Part shown: positions 54,186-62,933 of the stretch, piece after piece
Numbering within the stretch: position 1 is the first letter of the stretch
How the letters are laid out: the number at the start of each line of letters is the position of its first letter
Assembly (NCBI GenBank): GCA_031275995.1
Contig: JAISNY010000032.1
Coordinates: 1-63,796 of the forward strand
Source: Oscillospiraceae bacterium
Lineage (GTDB): Bacteria; Bacillota; Clostridia; Oscillospirales; Acutalibacteraceae
Direction: 5' to 3'
DNA length: 63,796 nt
Translations under genes and position numbers: made by a program
The notes under the pieces: model-generated
Database searches by the model: none
Seen by the model: only the letters and a program-made list of their open reading frames with translations
Told to the model about the DNA's origin: nothing

Positions 54186-55359
54186 GGAAATATCTATAAT
54201 TTTCAAAAAAGAACTAAAAACTATGATGAGAGACCGTCGCACTTTTATCTTCAGCGTGATAATGCCCTTTGTGCTTGTGCCGCTCATGCTCTTTGTTATT
54301 AGTTACTCGATGAGTAATTTTCGGCATCAAATTTCTGAAAACATTAGTTTATCGTTCAAAAATAAGGATGATTTATTTTATAAGTTTTGTGCACTTCAAG
54401 AAAACATAAAAATTATGGAAGGTGGCAAAGAGCTTTTAGAGCGTGGTTTAGTTTCGGCATATATAGAAACTGATGAAGATTTGGATTATAAAATTTTGCA
54501 CGGCGAGAAGGTAAATATATCAATTGAATATGGTAATTCATCTATAAATTCCATAATGACGACGCCTTTTTTAAATGTTTATGAGCAAAGCTTCCTGGAA
54601 ATATGCTCAAGTTTTGCAGATTTAGCCGCTAAAAATAAAATAACATACGAACAGGCCGAAAAAATTTTAAATTATTATAAAGTTCCCGCCACAGAGGCTC
54701 CTAAAGTGAGTTCAGATGTTAATGAAGGTTTAATTTATGTGAGTATGCTCGCTCCTATGATGATGCTTCTCTACTCTTGCGTAGGCTCCGCAGGATGCGC
54801 CAGCGAAATAACTGCCGGCGAAAAAGAACACGGAACTCTGGAGCCGTTGATTTCAACCGGCGTTTCACGTGATGCAATTGTTTTGGGTAAGCTTCTCACT
54901 GCAGCAGCGATAGGATTAATAAGTTCTGTTAGTGCTGCCGCCGGGCTCTTTGGGTATGCAATCTTACAATCCATAACGATTCCCAACATGAGCTTGACGG
55001 CCTTTAGTTATATTTTATGGATTTCTATTTTCACGTCGTTGTTTTTTGCGACGGTCAACATGGCTATAGGAGTATTCTCTAAGTCATATAAAGAAGCTCA
55101 GACCTACATGATGCCTGTCTCACTTATGGTGCTATTCCCATCCTATTACGCATATTTTTCCAGCGTAAATAACATCCCCATTCAATTCTTTTCAATTCCT
55201 ATTTTGAACATTGTTTATGTCATCAAAGAACTATTTGCAGGTATTGTTAATTTTAATCATTTGGGTATCGTTTCTGGTTGGCTTGTGATTTATTCTGTTG
55301 CTGTGTATCTTATTATAAGGCATATGTTCAAAAAAGAGAGCGTTATTTTTAGAATTTAA
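54178..55359 (+). CDS. ABC-2 type permease (NatB-like)
   Basis: 393 residues from GTG 54178, behind GAGGAG; the longer frame from 54112 would overlap natA coding sequence. One N-terminal helix (RTFIFSVIMPFVLVPLMLFV), a large outside loop (about residues 40-190), then five helices. The ABC-2 signature reads SEITAGEKEHGTLEPLISTG. This matches NatB, the membrane half of the Na+-extruding NatAB exporter of Bacillus, though related proteins move other substrates. Confidence 0.88.
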   Translation: MLKEISIIFKKELKTMMRDRRTFIFSVIMPFVLVPLMLFVISYSMSNFRHQISENISLSFKNKDDLFYKFCALQENIKIMEGGKELLERGLVSAYIETDEDLDYKILHGEKVNISIEYGNSSINSIMTTPFLNVYEQSFLEICSSFADLAAKNKITYEQAEKILNYYKVPATEAPKVSSDVNEGLIYVSMLAPMMMLLYSCVGSAGCASEITAGEKEHGTLEPLISTGVSRDAIVLGKLLTAAAIGLISSVSAAAGLFGYAILQSITIPNMSLTAFSYILWISIFTSLFFATVNMAIGVFSKSYKEAQTYMMPVSLMVLFPSYYAYFSSVNNIPIQFFSIPILNIVYVIKELFAGIVNFNHLGIVSGWLVIYSVAVYLIIRHMFKKESVIFRI

Positions 55360-55373
55360 AGGAAGTGCCTGAT

Positions 55374-57407
55374 TTGGGGCTTAGAGATTGGGTTTTGCCT
55401 AAAATCGATAAAGAGTTATCTGAAGCGATTTCTCACAAATGGCAGTTGCCTGAGTTTTTGGTTTATATGCTTCTTGGACGTGGCTTCAAAACAGAAGAAG
55501 ATGCAAACGAATTTCTAAACGGATCAAACAAATTTCCAGATCCTTTCCATTTTGAAAATATGAAAATTTTAGTAGAAAATTTACAGGAATCAATTGAAAA
55601 ATTTGAAAAGATTTGCATATACGGAGATTATGATGCCGATGGAATTACTTCCACGGTCATGATGTACGAATATCTTCAAGAACGTGGAGCTGACGTCATA
55701 TATCAGATTCCGTCGCGTTACAGCGAGGGTTATGGGCTTACCATATCGGCAATAGACAAGATGCATGATTATGGAGTTAAAACAATATTAACAGTTGACA
55801 ATGGAATGTCTGCTCACGAAGAAGTTAATTATGCGAATTCATTAGGAATCAAAGTTTTGGTAACCGACCATCACCTGCCAGGTGAAATTCCTCCTGCGGC
55901 ACGTTCTATTGTGAATCCGCATTTTAATAAAGGCAAGAGCTTTAAGTTTTATGCGGGAGTGGGCGTAGCTTTTAAAGTGATAGAAGCTATGGAAAAAGGG
56001 GAAAAAACCTGGGAAGAACTAATGGATCGTTTCGGAGATCTTGTCGCCATAGGGACCATCGGAGATGCCGTTCCTTTGCTCAAGGAAAATCGTGAGTTCG
56101 TACGTAAAGGGATTGAAATACTAAAAAATTCAAAACGTATTGGTTTGAGGGAAATTCTTAAGAATGTTGATAAAATAGACGAATTATTTATCACTTGTAA
56201 CATCGTTCCAAAAATTAATGCATGTGGACGCATAGGCAACCCTGAATTAGCTGCAAAGCTTTTACTTTGTGAAAATGAATCTGAAACAAGCGAAATTTAT
56301 GAGTTTATAACTAATGAAAATGAAAAACGTAAAATTATATGCAAAGAGACAAATGAAGATGTTCAAAAAAAAATCAGAGATAATCCGGAGATGTATTTTA
56401 AGCGTGTAATTTTTGCACAGAGCGAATCTTGGAATCACGGAGTTCTGGGTATCGTTGCTTCCAGGATAATTTCTAAATTTGGCAAACCTGTAATTTTATT
56501 TTCCATTGAGGAAGGTGAGGCCCGAGGTTCTGCAAGAAGCACCCAAGGGTTTTCGATTTTTGATGCGATAGAACAGTGTTCAGAATTTTTAGAACGTTAC
56601 GGCGGCCATAAGATGGCTGTAGGTATGAACCTTAAAAGTGAAAATATCGAACCTTTTAAGAAACGCTTTTTTGAGTATATTGAAAAAATTCAAATACCTC
56701 ACCCCGTGATTAATATAGAGCGTGTTCTGGAACCGGAAGAAATCACGGCTGACAACGTTGAAAATCTAGAGAGAATTAGACCCTTTGGTACGGAAAATTT
56801 TGAGCCTATGTTTGGAATTTTCGAAGTTAAGCTTATAAATATTGTTCCGATCGGCGGTGGAAAACATTTAAAACTTATGTTTTCAAAAAAAGGTCGAAAT
56901 TTTAGCGCGGTTTACTTTGGAGTTTCGGCCCAAAAATTTTTCTATGTTGTCGGAGACATCCTGGATTTGGCTGTAAAAATAAGGTTTAATTTTTACGCTG
57001 GAAATCGTGATATTGGAATATATATAAGCAAAATTAAATTTTCTTCTTTTGACGCAGGAAAAGCGGTACTTGAAAAACAAATTTTTGAAGATTTTATGAA
57101 TGGCTCTGAAATTGACGATGAATCGCGCCATAATATGCGTCCTACGCGCGAAGAAATAGCGTCAGTTTATAAGTTTTTAAAGAAGAATTGTATAACAGTC
57201 TCTAAATTAGAGGTCCTCATAAAAAGGATAAACAAAGAAAATATAAATTTTTCAAAATTATGTATAGTTTTCGAAATTATAAACGAATTAGGTTTGGTAG
57301 ATATAACAAAAAATGCTGATGTATACGAATTTTCGATAAATAATGTCTCATCCAAGGTAGATTTAGAAAGATCTTCGATCTTGCGAAAGCTCGGCGATAA
57401 ACCATAG
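55374..57407 (+). CDS. recJ: Single-stranded-DNA-specific exonuclease RecJ
   Basis: About 677 residues. TTG 55374 is preferred over GTG 55365, which touches the AAAGGA site. DHH-family motifs: IYGDYDADGITSTVM, TVDNGMSAHEEV, VLVTDHHLPGE, ATIGDAVPL-type (AIGTIGDAVPLL), and DHHA1 end SARSTQGFSIFDAIEQC plus GGHKMAVGMNL. An OB domain and a C-terminal extension (about 560-680) follow. RecJ degrades single strands 5' to 3' in recombination and mismatch repair. Together with RuvC, PcrA and LigA, a repair capacity is retained. Confidence 0.94.
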   Translation: MGLRDWVLPKIDKELSEAISHKWQLPEFLVYMLLGRGFKTEEDANEFLNGSNKFPDPFHFENMKILVENLQESIEKFEKICIYGDYDADGITSTVMMYEYLQERGADVIYQIPSRYSEGYGLTISAIDKMHDYGVKTILTVDNGMSAHEEVNYANSLGIKVLVTDHHLPGEIPPAARSIVNPHFNKGKSFKFYAGVGVAFKVIEAMEKGEKTWEELMDRFGDLVAIGTIGDAVPLLKENREFVRKGIEILKNSKRIGLREILKNVDKIDELFITCNIVPKINACGRIGNPELAAKLLLCENESETSEIYEFITNENEKRKIICKETNEDVQKKIRDNPEMYFKRVIFAQSESWNHGVLGIVASRIISKFGKPVILFSIEEGEARGSARSTQGFSIFDAIEQCSEFLERYGGHKMAVGMNLKSENIEPFKKRFFEYIEKIQIPHPVINIERVLEPEEITADNVENLERIRPFGTENFEPMFGIFEVKLINIVPIGGGKHLKLMFSKKGRNFSAVYFGVSAQKFFYVVGDILDLAVKIRFNFYAGNRDIGIYISKIKFSSFDAGKAVLEKQIFEDFMNGSEIDDESRHNMRPTREEIASVYKFLKKNCITVSKLEVLIKRINKENINFSKLCIVFEIINELGLVDITKNADVYEFSINNVSSKVDLERSSILRKLGDKP

Positions 57408-57409
57408 GC

Positions 57410-57720
57410 ATATAGAAAAAGATACATCTGTGCATAAATTAAGAAAACTGAGTTAAAAATTATCTCCAGATTTTTCGACCGACAATATATTTTTTAAAAA
57501 ATCTTGCGGGATATCCTTAAAAACCGATTCATTCGTTCAACGATGTACGTTTTTCCAACAATATGGTTGGCTGGGTCAATCGATTGTACGATTTCCAACA
57601 TCGCTTTACATATATTTTGGCATCGATATGAACGATTTTTTGTGAATGTTTCTTAAAGTATTTTGTGTCCTAGAGTATCGACTTGAAATCCGACAATCTT
57701 TTGTGTTTTAAGTTATATCA
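57410..57720 (-). mobile_element. Decayed IS1-like transposase remnant
   Basis: On the minus strand pieces in different frames resemble the catalytic end of IS1-type transposases: SIDPANHIVGKTYIVERMNR, FLRISRKIF, and after a shift YCRSKNLEIIFNSVFLIY. Parts are homologous to 28949-29068 and 4130-4200. Frameshifts and a missing N-terminal half show that it is dead. The remaining gap up to tRNA-Glu has nothing else. Confidence 0.5.
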
Positions 57721-57992
57721 CAATCCAAATCCAGATCTTTTTAAAAACTAACACTACAATAGCTCTTTAAGAAAACATAAAACTCAATGACTTATTGATT
57801 TTATGTTTGCTGCACAAAAAACAAAATATTTTATATTATCTTGGAAAATTTCATATTATGCAAAAATCGATCCCGCTGGCACACCATCCAAAACCCATGC
57901 CTACACGACTCGATATTTGCGAAATTGTTTGAATCGTTTCGAAAAAATATATCTCAACACAAAATTCATGAGATAATTTGGAATTCGACTTC

Positions 57993-58067
57993 TGGTGACT
58001 CGTGCGGGAATCGAACCCGCGATACCGGCGTGAGAGGCCAGTGTCTTAACCGCTTGACCAACGAGCC
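57993..58067 (-). tRNA. tRNA-Glu (CTC)
   Basis: Acceptor GGCTCGT pairs ACGAGTC. The anticodon arm CTGGC-CTCTCAC-GCCGG carries CTC, the T arm is GCGGGTTCGATTCCCGC, and CCA is encoded at 57995-57993. A TATAAT (58077-58072 on the minus strand) sits just before the 5' end, suitable as a -10. The 310 bases from 58068 to 58377 have no gene. Confidence 0.95.
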
Positions 58068-58377
58068 TAAAATTATAACCCACCTAACAATTTTTTCTTC
58101 AAAACTAACGCCACCCATAAAGCTTTGGGTAATAAGTAAACCCTATTTCATTAACCAAAATACATCCCTAATTATCATGTCCGCAATTCTTAGATAACCA
58201 TATTATTAAAGCTATCGTTGAATCTTTTATATTTAACCACAAAAACATCTGTAGTTGGCCTTAACTTGACATACCTTACCGAATTATTTCCTTACATGAC
58301 TGTCATCTGTTCAAAATGAAGATAAATACTGTCGAAATAAGCTTTAAAATCGAAAAACGAACCGACTCAAAATACCA

Positions 58378-58647
58378 TTATCCTTCCTCCAACCATTGAT
58401 CTATTTTTGATTTATTTTCTCTATATATATCACTATCCTTGTTTTTTATGAGCCAAACTTTAACCAATTCGGAAACACTGCAATACCAACCTACCCTCTT
58501 TTTACTTTTACCAGATTCGACAAATCTCCTGGTCTTGTCCACCAAAGATTCTAATTGACAATAATCAACACCCCATATCGTCTCCGGGTTAGGTAACCCG
58601 CCCGATACATCCCCTATAATGTTATCGTCAACCTCTTTTCCTTTCAT
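58378..58647 (-). CDS. Small peptide with double-glycine leader (candidate NHLM/PCAT substrate)
   Basis: 89 residues from ATG 58647, which follows a perfect AAAGGAGG by five bases. The N-terminus MKGKEVDDNIIGDVSGG matches the classical double-glycine leader shape (acidic DD, hydrophobic at spaced positions, V-S-GG). Cleavage would leave a 72-residue product beginning LPNPETIWGVDYCQ, with two Cys, a helical charged C-terminal part and several Trp. No bacteriocin family or immunity gene is recognised. The PCAT exporter at 10-12 kb is the obvious processing enzyme, but it is unlinked. Function could be antibacterial or host-directed. Confidence 0.72.
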   Translation of the reverse strand: MKGKEVDDNIIGDVSGGLPNPETIWGVDYCQLESLVDKTRRFVESGKSKKRVGWYCSVSELVKVWLIKNKDSDIYRENKSKIDQWLEEG

Positions 58648-58677
58648 AAAAACCTCCTTTGACCAGCAATAAAAACC

Positions 58678-58852
58678 ATTTCCCACTTCTTAATTAAAAA
58701 ACACACCGCTCAAAAAAATTCTATACAAAACTCGCTCTTATTGTATCATTTCAAAACTTAAAAAACTATTTCCCGCTTCTTAATTACAAAATACACCGCC
58801 CAAAAACAAAATTCTACACAAAACCCGTTTTTACTGTATCACTTCGAAACCT
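58678..58852 (-). repeat. Imperfect tandem duplication upstream of the double-glycine peptide gene
   Basis: 58678-58762 and 58768-58852 are diverged copies of an 83-85 base segment (both contain TTCTTAATTA, ACACCGC and TTCTA.ACAAAAC). The distal copy keeps a promoter; the proximal copy keeps the -10-like TACAAT but has lost the -35. Confidence 0.75.
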
Positions 58853-58861
58853 AAGTGTCAA
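58833..58861 (-). promoter_or_regulatory. Promoter of the 58.4-kb double-glycine peptide gene
   Basis: On the minus strand TTGACA (58861-58856), a 17-base spacer and TACAGT (58838-58833). It would give a leader of about 180 bases containing the duplicated segment. Confidence 0.6.
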
Positions 58862-58882
58862 TGTTTCGCATGCTTAGAAATT

Positions 58883-58935
58883 TCTAAAAACATATACACC
58901 TATGCATAAATACAAAACTGAGTTAAAAATCATCG
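58883..58935 (-). mobile_element. Small fragment of the IS1-like C-terminal end
   Basis: About 50 bases match the 57419-57470 segment (TATGCATAAATACAAAACTGAGTTAAAAATCAT-like text, in the same orientation). No coding capacity remains. Confidence 0.45.
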
Positions 58936-59075
58936 TAGTGTGCATTATAAAATACGCTTCTCAAAATCACACGCCACGCCTCCAGCTGTCAGTTACTAAA
59001 TCTCTTACATCAACTAGCTAACTGTAGCTGGGTTTCGGCAACACCTGTGATCGCTATACTGTAACAAACGTTTAC

Positions 59076-59168
59076 TTATAATTCTCTTAATAACCTCAAA
59101 ACAACAATAAATCCTTCAAAAGGTGGCATTAATAAAAATGTTCCGAATATCATGTTTTTAAATTTCAT
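59076..59168 (-). pseudogene. Broken secreted-GTPase gene (signal-peptide start only)
   Basis: A ribosome binding region and the codons MKFKNMIFG of the GTPase family are intact, then the frame departs (TFLLMPPFEGFIVV) and stops after 30 residues. The upstream 60 bases are the same boundary sequence as between the intact GTPase genes. It marks a deleted tandem copy downstream of copy 3. Confidence 0.7.
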
Positions 59169-59208
59169 CTTTCACCTCAATTTTATCATAATTAAAGAAT
59201 CGAGTTGA

Positions 59209-59850
59209 TTAACAACATTTCTTATCTTCATTTTCATGTAATTCTTCTGTTTCTAATGAACATGTCACTTTTTGGGGAATCTCTTTTGCAAGATTAAACA
59301 TACATCCCTTTAACTCATCGACACCCTCGCCGGTCTTAGCGGAGCAAAAGTACACTGGCATTCCTAAACTTTCCGCTTTTTGTTGGATCTCTCCTTCGGC
59401 AACCAAACGTTCCTTCAAATCTGTCTTATTTGCGACTAAAATAAATTTAATATTTTCAATATCAACATATCCTCTTAATAAAGAAAGCCAAGTGACAATA
59501 GCTCCAAATGAATTAGTATCATCAACACTAAAAACTATGACAACAATTTTAGAATTCCTAACGAAAGACAACGCAATTGATCGATATCTTTCCTGCCCAG
59601 CGGTGTCCCAAATATCTAAGGCGGTATCTTCTTCGGTTAATCTGACGTAGTTAACTCCTACCGTAGGATGATGATCACCACTGAGAGGCTTACCCACAAT
59701 TTTGTTTAAAAGAGTTGTCTTCCCCACTCCAGCATTACCTAAAAATATGACTTTTACAAATGCAATACCTTTCGCCGCACCTTTCGCCGCTGGAGTCGGC
59801 ACCATAAAAATAAAAGCCAATGCCCCGAGTATCATGTTTTTAAATTTCAT
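59209..59850 (-). CDS. Secreted Rab-like small GTPase with C-terminal Cys-Cys (copy 3)
   Basis: 213 residues. Signal peptide (MKFKNMILGALAFIFMVPTP then AAKG), P-loop FLGNAGVGKTTLL, switch I HPTVGVNYV, switch II WDTAGQERYRS (the canonical Rab sequence; catalytic Gln86), NKTDL, CSAKTGEGVDEL, and end NEDKKCC. It is the copy closest to eukaryotic Rabs in its motifs. GGAGGAAAAA precedes the ATG. The 53-base spacer to copy 4 repeats around other members. All invariant nucleotide-binding residues are present, so it should be an active GTPase. Host-directed function is inferred from signal peptide plus prenylation motif. Confidence 0.9.
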   Translation of the reverse strand: MKFKNMILGALAFIFMVPTPAAKGAAKGIAFVKVIFLGNAGVGKTTLLNKIVGKPLSGDHHPTVGVNYVRLTEEDTALDIWDTAGQERYRSIALSFVRNSKIVVIVFSVDDTNSFGAIVTWLSLLRGYVDIENIKFILVANKTDLKERLVAEGEIQQKAESLGMPVYFCSAKTGEGVDELKGCMFNLAKEIPQKVTCSLETEELHENEDKKCC

Positions 59851-59903
59851 TTTTTCCTCCTCACATTTTTTAAAATTTTATCATAATTAAAGAATCGAGT
59901 TGA

Positions 59904-60590
59904 TTAACAACATTCCTTATTTTCACGTAGTTCTTCTGCTTCAAATGAAGGTATCACTTGAAGATCATTTGCAAGACAAAACATATTTATCTTTAAATCA
60001 TCGACACCCGCGCCGTCCTTAGCGGAGCAAAAGTACACTGGGAATTCTAATGCTAATGTTCCCAATTCTTTTCGGATCCCTTCTTCGTTGGCAAACCAAT
60101 TCTCGCGCGGCAAATCTGTCTTATTTGCGACTAAAATCAATCCAATATCTTCATGTTCTCTTAAGAAATTAATCCAATATTCAACAGCTTCAAATGAACC
60201 CTTATCAACAATGCTAAAAACTATGATAGCAATTTTAGAACCTCTAATGTAGTTCACCGTTGTTGCCCGATATTCTTCCTGCCCAGCTGTGTCAAACAAT
60301 CTTAAACACATACTATTATTATCTTCCAAACACATCTCTTCAGGTAAATCATTCCAATAACGTCCTATATGTAAATTCTTACAATCAAGTCCTATCGTAG
60401 CAGAATAATCACCACTGAAACACTCACCCACAATTCTTTTTAAAAGAGCTGTCTTCCCGACTGCAGTATTACCCAAAAATATGACTTTTACACACCTCTG
60501 CGGAGTCAGCATACTTTTCGTCACTGGAGTCAACATAACAAAAACAAAGGCTAAGGCTAATGCCCCGAATATCATGTTTTTAAACTTCAT
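59904..60590 (-). CDS. Secreted Rab-like small GTPase with C-terminal Cys-Cys (copy 4)
   Basis: 228 residues, the longest member. Signal peptide (MKFKNMIFGALALAFVFVML then TPVTKS), P-loop FLGNTAVGKTALL, switch I SATIGLDC, an insertion of about 15 residues between switch I and II (NLHIGRYWNDLPEEMCLEDN), switch II FDTAGQEEYRA with Gln104, ANKTDL, CSAKDGAGVDDL and end ENKECC. GAGGAG-type site before the ATG. The insertion lies in the effector-facing region and may set target choice. It is first of the tandem pair with copy 3 and about 100 bases after the SCIFF maturase. Confidence 0.88.
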   Translation of the reverse strand: MKFKNMIFGALALAFVFVMLTPVTKSMLTPQRCVKVIFLGNTAVGKTALLKRIVGECFSGDYSATIGLDCKNLHIGRYWNDLPEEMCLEDNNSMCLRLFDTAGQEEYRATTVNYIRGSKIAIIVFSIVDKGSFEAVEYWINFLREHEDIGLILVANKTDLPRENWFANEEGIRKELGTLALEFPVYFCSAKDGAGVDDLKINMFCLANDLQVIPSFEAEELRENKECC

Positions 60591-60689
60591 TGTTTCTCCT
60601 CACATTTTTTTAAATTTTATGATATTATGATATATTGCTAAAAATCATAACTCACGCAAATAAACCTGAGACACCAACTATCCTGCTAA

Positions 60690-62054
60690 TTAAATGCTTA
60701 TTGAAGCAGAAAGCCTGAAGGCACATTCTAAACGTTTCTTTTCTAATTTGCAAGAAAGTTTATGCGGAGAATCTAAATAATTATTGAAATTCCAATTATT
60801 AGCCCGGCAAAGGCCGCCGCAATAAAATTTTGCCCAACAGCCCCCACATTCGGGATTAGTAAAAATACTAGGGTTCCCAAAATTATGAAGTTTTATCGAC
60901 GAACTTTTATCAAACTTTTCTTTTATGTTGCCCATCTTAAATTCAGAAATTCCTACGAACTGATGGCACGGATAAACATCGCCTTCAGGAGTAATTGCAA
61001 CATACTCGTTTGCACAACCGCAGCCTTTTACACGTTTAATCGCGCACGGCCCCCCATTAATGCTTACCATAAAATGGAAAAAATCAATTTTCGAACCCCT
61101 TTTCCTAAGAGCAATGATAGTTTCTGTTAATTTTTCATATTCCGAACAAATCTGATCTGCATCCAATTCGGTTATAGCATACTCAAGATCTTTTGAAATA
61201 ACAGGTTCAAGAGAAATTCGATCAAAACCTAAGTTATATATTTCCATGAAGTCTTTGGTGAAGTCAAGGTTGTTTCTAGTAAAAGTCCCACGGACAAAAT
61301 AATTTTTCCCTCCGCGTTTTTCAACAAGACGCTTGAACTTGGGAACAACAATATCAAAACTTCCCGCTCCTGTCTTTGTAAAACGCATTGCATCATGCAC
61401 CGACTTTCTACCGTCAAGTGAAAGAATTACATTAGACATCTCTCGATTTATAAAATCAATTTTCTTTTCATCAAGAGCTAAACCGTTTGTGGTTATAGTA
61501 AATCGAAATAACTTTCCATGCTTAATAGATTCTTTCTTGGCATACTCCACCGTTTTTTCAATGATTCCAAAATTAATCAAAGGCTCTCCGCCGAAAAAAT
61601 CTACCTCCAAATTGCGACGAGACCCGCTATTTTTTATCAAGAAATCAATAGCAGACTTAGTTGTTTTTTCGTCCATTAGCGAGCATTCGCCCCCAAACGC
61701 TCCCCAAGATGCGAAACAATACTTGCAAACAAGATTACAATCATGAGCAATGTTAAGACACATCGCCTTGATTGGAGACTCCAATTTTTCACAAATTCTT
61801 GTGAGATCAGGTTCTTTAGAAAATAAACGACCTTCTGAAATCAGTGCACGAACCTCAGAAAGAGCGCTCTCAACATTTTCTTCCCCATACTTTTGATAAA
61901 ATCTAAAGAGAGACGAAGCATCGCTTTCAAAATCTAGCATCCCACGTTCATGGCACTCTAAGAGTTCATAAACTATTTCATCGATTTCATAAACAGAACC
62001 ACTACCAACGTCTACCACGATGTTAGCATCCTGCATCTTAAATTTATGTATCAT
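60690..62054 (-). CDS. SCIFF peptide maturase (radical SAM, thioether-forming)
   Basis: 454 residues. An N-terminal peptide-recognition domain (IVVDVGSGSVYEIDEIVYEL) precedes the radical SAM core with CNLVCKYCFASWG, FFGGEPLINF and TTNGL. The C-terminal SPASM/twitch Cys set (GCGCANEYVAITPEGDVYPC, NPECGGCWAKFYCGGLC) binds auxiliary clusters. The enzyme links Cys sulfur to neighbouring carbons in the six-Cys peptide SCIFF, a system almost confined to Clostridia. Its ATG abuts the SCIFF stop codon. Why it sits inside a cluster of secreted GTPases is unknown; the region may simply have been invaded. Confidence 0.95.
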   Translation of the reverse strand: MIHKFKMQDANIVVDVGSGSVYEIDEIVYELLECHERGMLDFESDASSLFRFYQKYGEENVESALSEVRALISEGRLFSKEPDLTRICEKLESPIKAMCLNIAHDCNLVCKYCFASWGAFGGECSLMDEKTTKSAIDFLIKNSGSRRNLEVDFFGGEPLINFGIIEKTVEYAKKESIKHGKLFRFTITTNGLALDEKKIDFINREMSNVILSLDGRKSVHDAMRFTKTGAGSFDIVVPKFKRLVEKRGGKNYFVRGTFTRNNLDFTKDFMEIYNLGFDRISLEPVISKDLEYAITELDADQICSEYEKLTETIIALRKRGSKIDFFHFMVSINGGPCAIKRVKGCGCANEYVAITPEGDVYPCHQFVGISEFKMGNIKEKFDKSSSIKLHNFGNPSIFTNPECGGCWAKFYCGGLCRANNWNFNNYLDSPHKLSCKLEKKRLECAFRLSASISI

Positions 62055-62198
62055 TTATTTATTTTTTTCACACTCTTGGTTAGCAACAGTACATGACGTT
62101 TTACATGCCGATTGACAAGATGCCTGACACTCCCCGCACCCTCCGTCACAAACGCTCTGTGAAAGATCAAAACTACCTATAATTTTAATGTGATCCAT
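62055..62198 (-). CDS. SCIFF ribosomal peptide precursor (seven Cys)
   Basis: 47 residues, too short for usual gene callers. It starts MDHIKIIGSFDLSQSVCDGG and continues CGECQASCQSACKTSCTVAN before QECEKNK. The CGEC-x3-C-x3-C-x3-C spacing and the TVANQ tail define SCIFF. Canonical members have six Cys; here Cys17 in SVCDGG is an extra one. The stop is immediately followed by the maturase ATG. The precursor is known to be thioether-cross-linked in Clostridia; its biological role is not established. Confidence 0.95.
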   Translation of the reverse strand: MDHIKIIGSFDLSQSVCDGGCGECQASCQSACKTSCTVANQECEKNK

Positions 62199-62258
62199 TG
62201 TTAATCATCCCCAACCTGTATTGTGCTTTAATTATCAGAAAAATGCAAGACCGGGCTG

Positions 62259-62882
62259 TCAATCAAATAGCTTTGGCTTTTTTGCAAGACGAAACATATA
62301 TTGCCTTAAAACATCGACACCAATGCCGGTCTTAGCGGAGCAAAAGTACACTGGTATTTTTAATTCGTCTGCTTTTCGTACGATATCTTCTCTGGAGATC
62401 ACCCAATCCAAATCTATCTTATTTGCGACCAAAATCAATCCAATAAGTCCATGATTAAATACACGTTTAATTTCACGATTTCTTACCCTTGATAACTTAA
62501 TCCAATCTTCAATAGCTTCAAATGAACCAATATCATCGACGCTAAAAAATATGACAAAAATTTCAGAACAATCAGTATAAACCGGCAACCGTTTTCGATA
62601 TTTTTCCTCCCCAGGGGTGTCACGAAATAATAATTCTAAGCCTAAGTTGTCGTCTTTTAAAAGGTAGCTGCTTACAGGTGGTAAAAGGTAGTCTTCAGGT
62701 GCTAACGACATTCTAACTTCAGGTAAACCCATCAACCGTTCTACAAAAGTTGTTTTCCCCACTCCAGCATTACCTACAAATGCGACTGATATCCGCAGCA
62801 ACGGTAGTAAGCTTTTCGCCGCTGGAGTCGGCACCATAAAAATAAAAGCTAATGCCCCGAATATCACGTTTTTAAATTTCAT
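62259..62882 (-). CDS. Secreted Rab-like small GTPase lacking the catalytic Gln and the Cys-Cys tail (copy 5)
   Basis: 207 residues. Signal peptide nearly identical to copy 3 (MKFKNVIFGALAFIFMVPTP then AAKS), P-loop FVGNAGVGKTTFV. Switch I has no clear Thr (LLPPVSSYLL). Switch II is RDTPGEEKYRK, with Glu92 in place of the catalytic Gln and Pro for Ala. ANKIDL and CSAKTGIGVDVL are intact. It ends RLAKKPKLFD, without the lipidation Cys pair, about where the hypervariable tail should begin; the SCIFF gene starts 60 bases on. It is either a variant that stays soluble and GTP-locked, or an early pseudogene. Confidence 0.8.
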   Translation of the reverse strand: MKFKNVIFGALAFIFMVPTPAAKSLLPLLRISVAFVGNAGVGKTTFVERLMGLPEVRMSLAPEDYLLPPVSSYLLKDDNLGLELLFRDTPGEEKYRKRLPVYTDCSEIFVIFFSVDDIGSFEAIEDWIKLSRVRNREIKRVFNHGLIGLILVANKIDLDWVISREDIVRKADELKIPVYFCSAKTGIGVDVLRQYMFRLAKKPKLFD

Positions 62883-62933
62883 TTTTTCTCCTCACATTTT
62901 TTAAATTTTATCATAATTTAAGAATCGAGTTGA

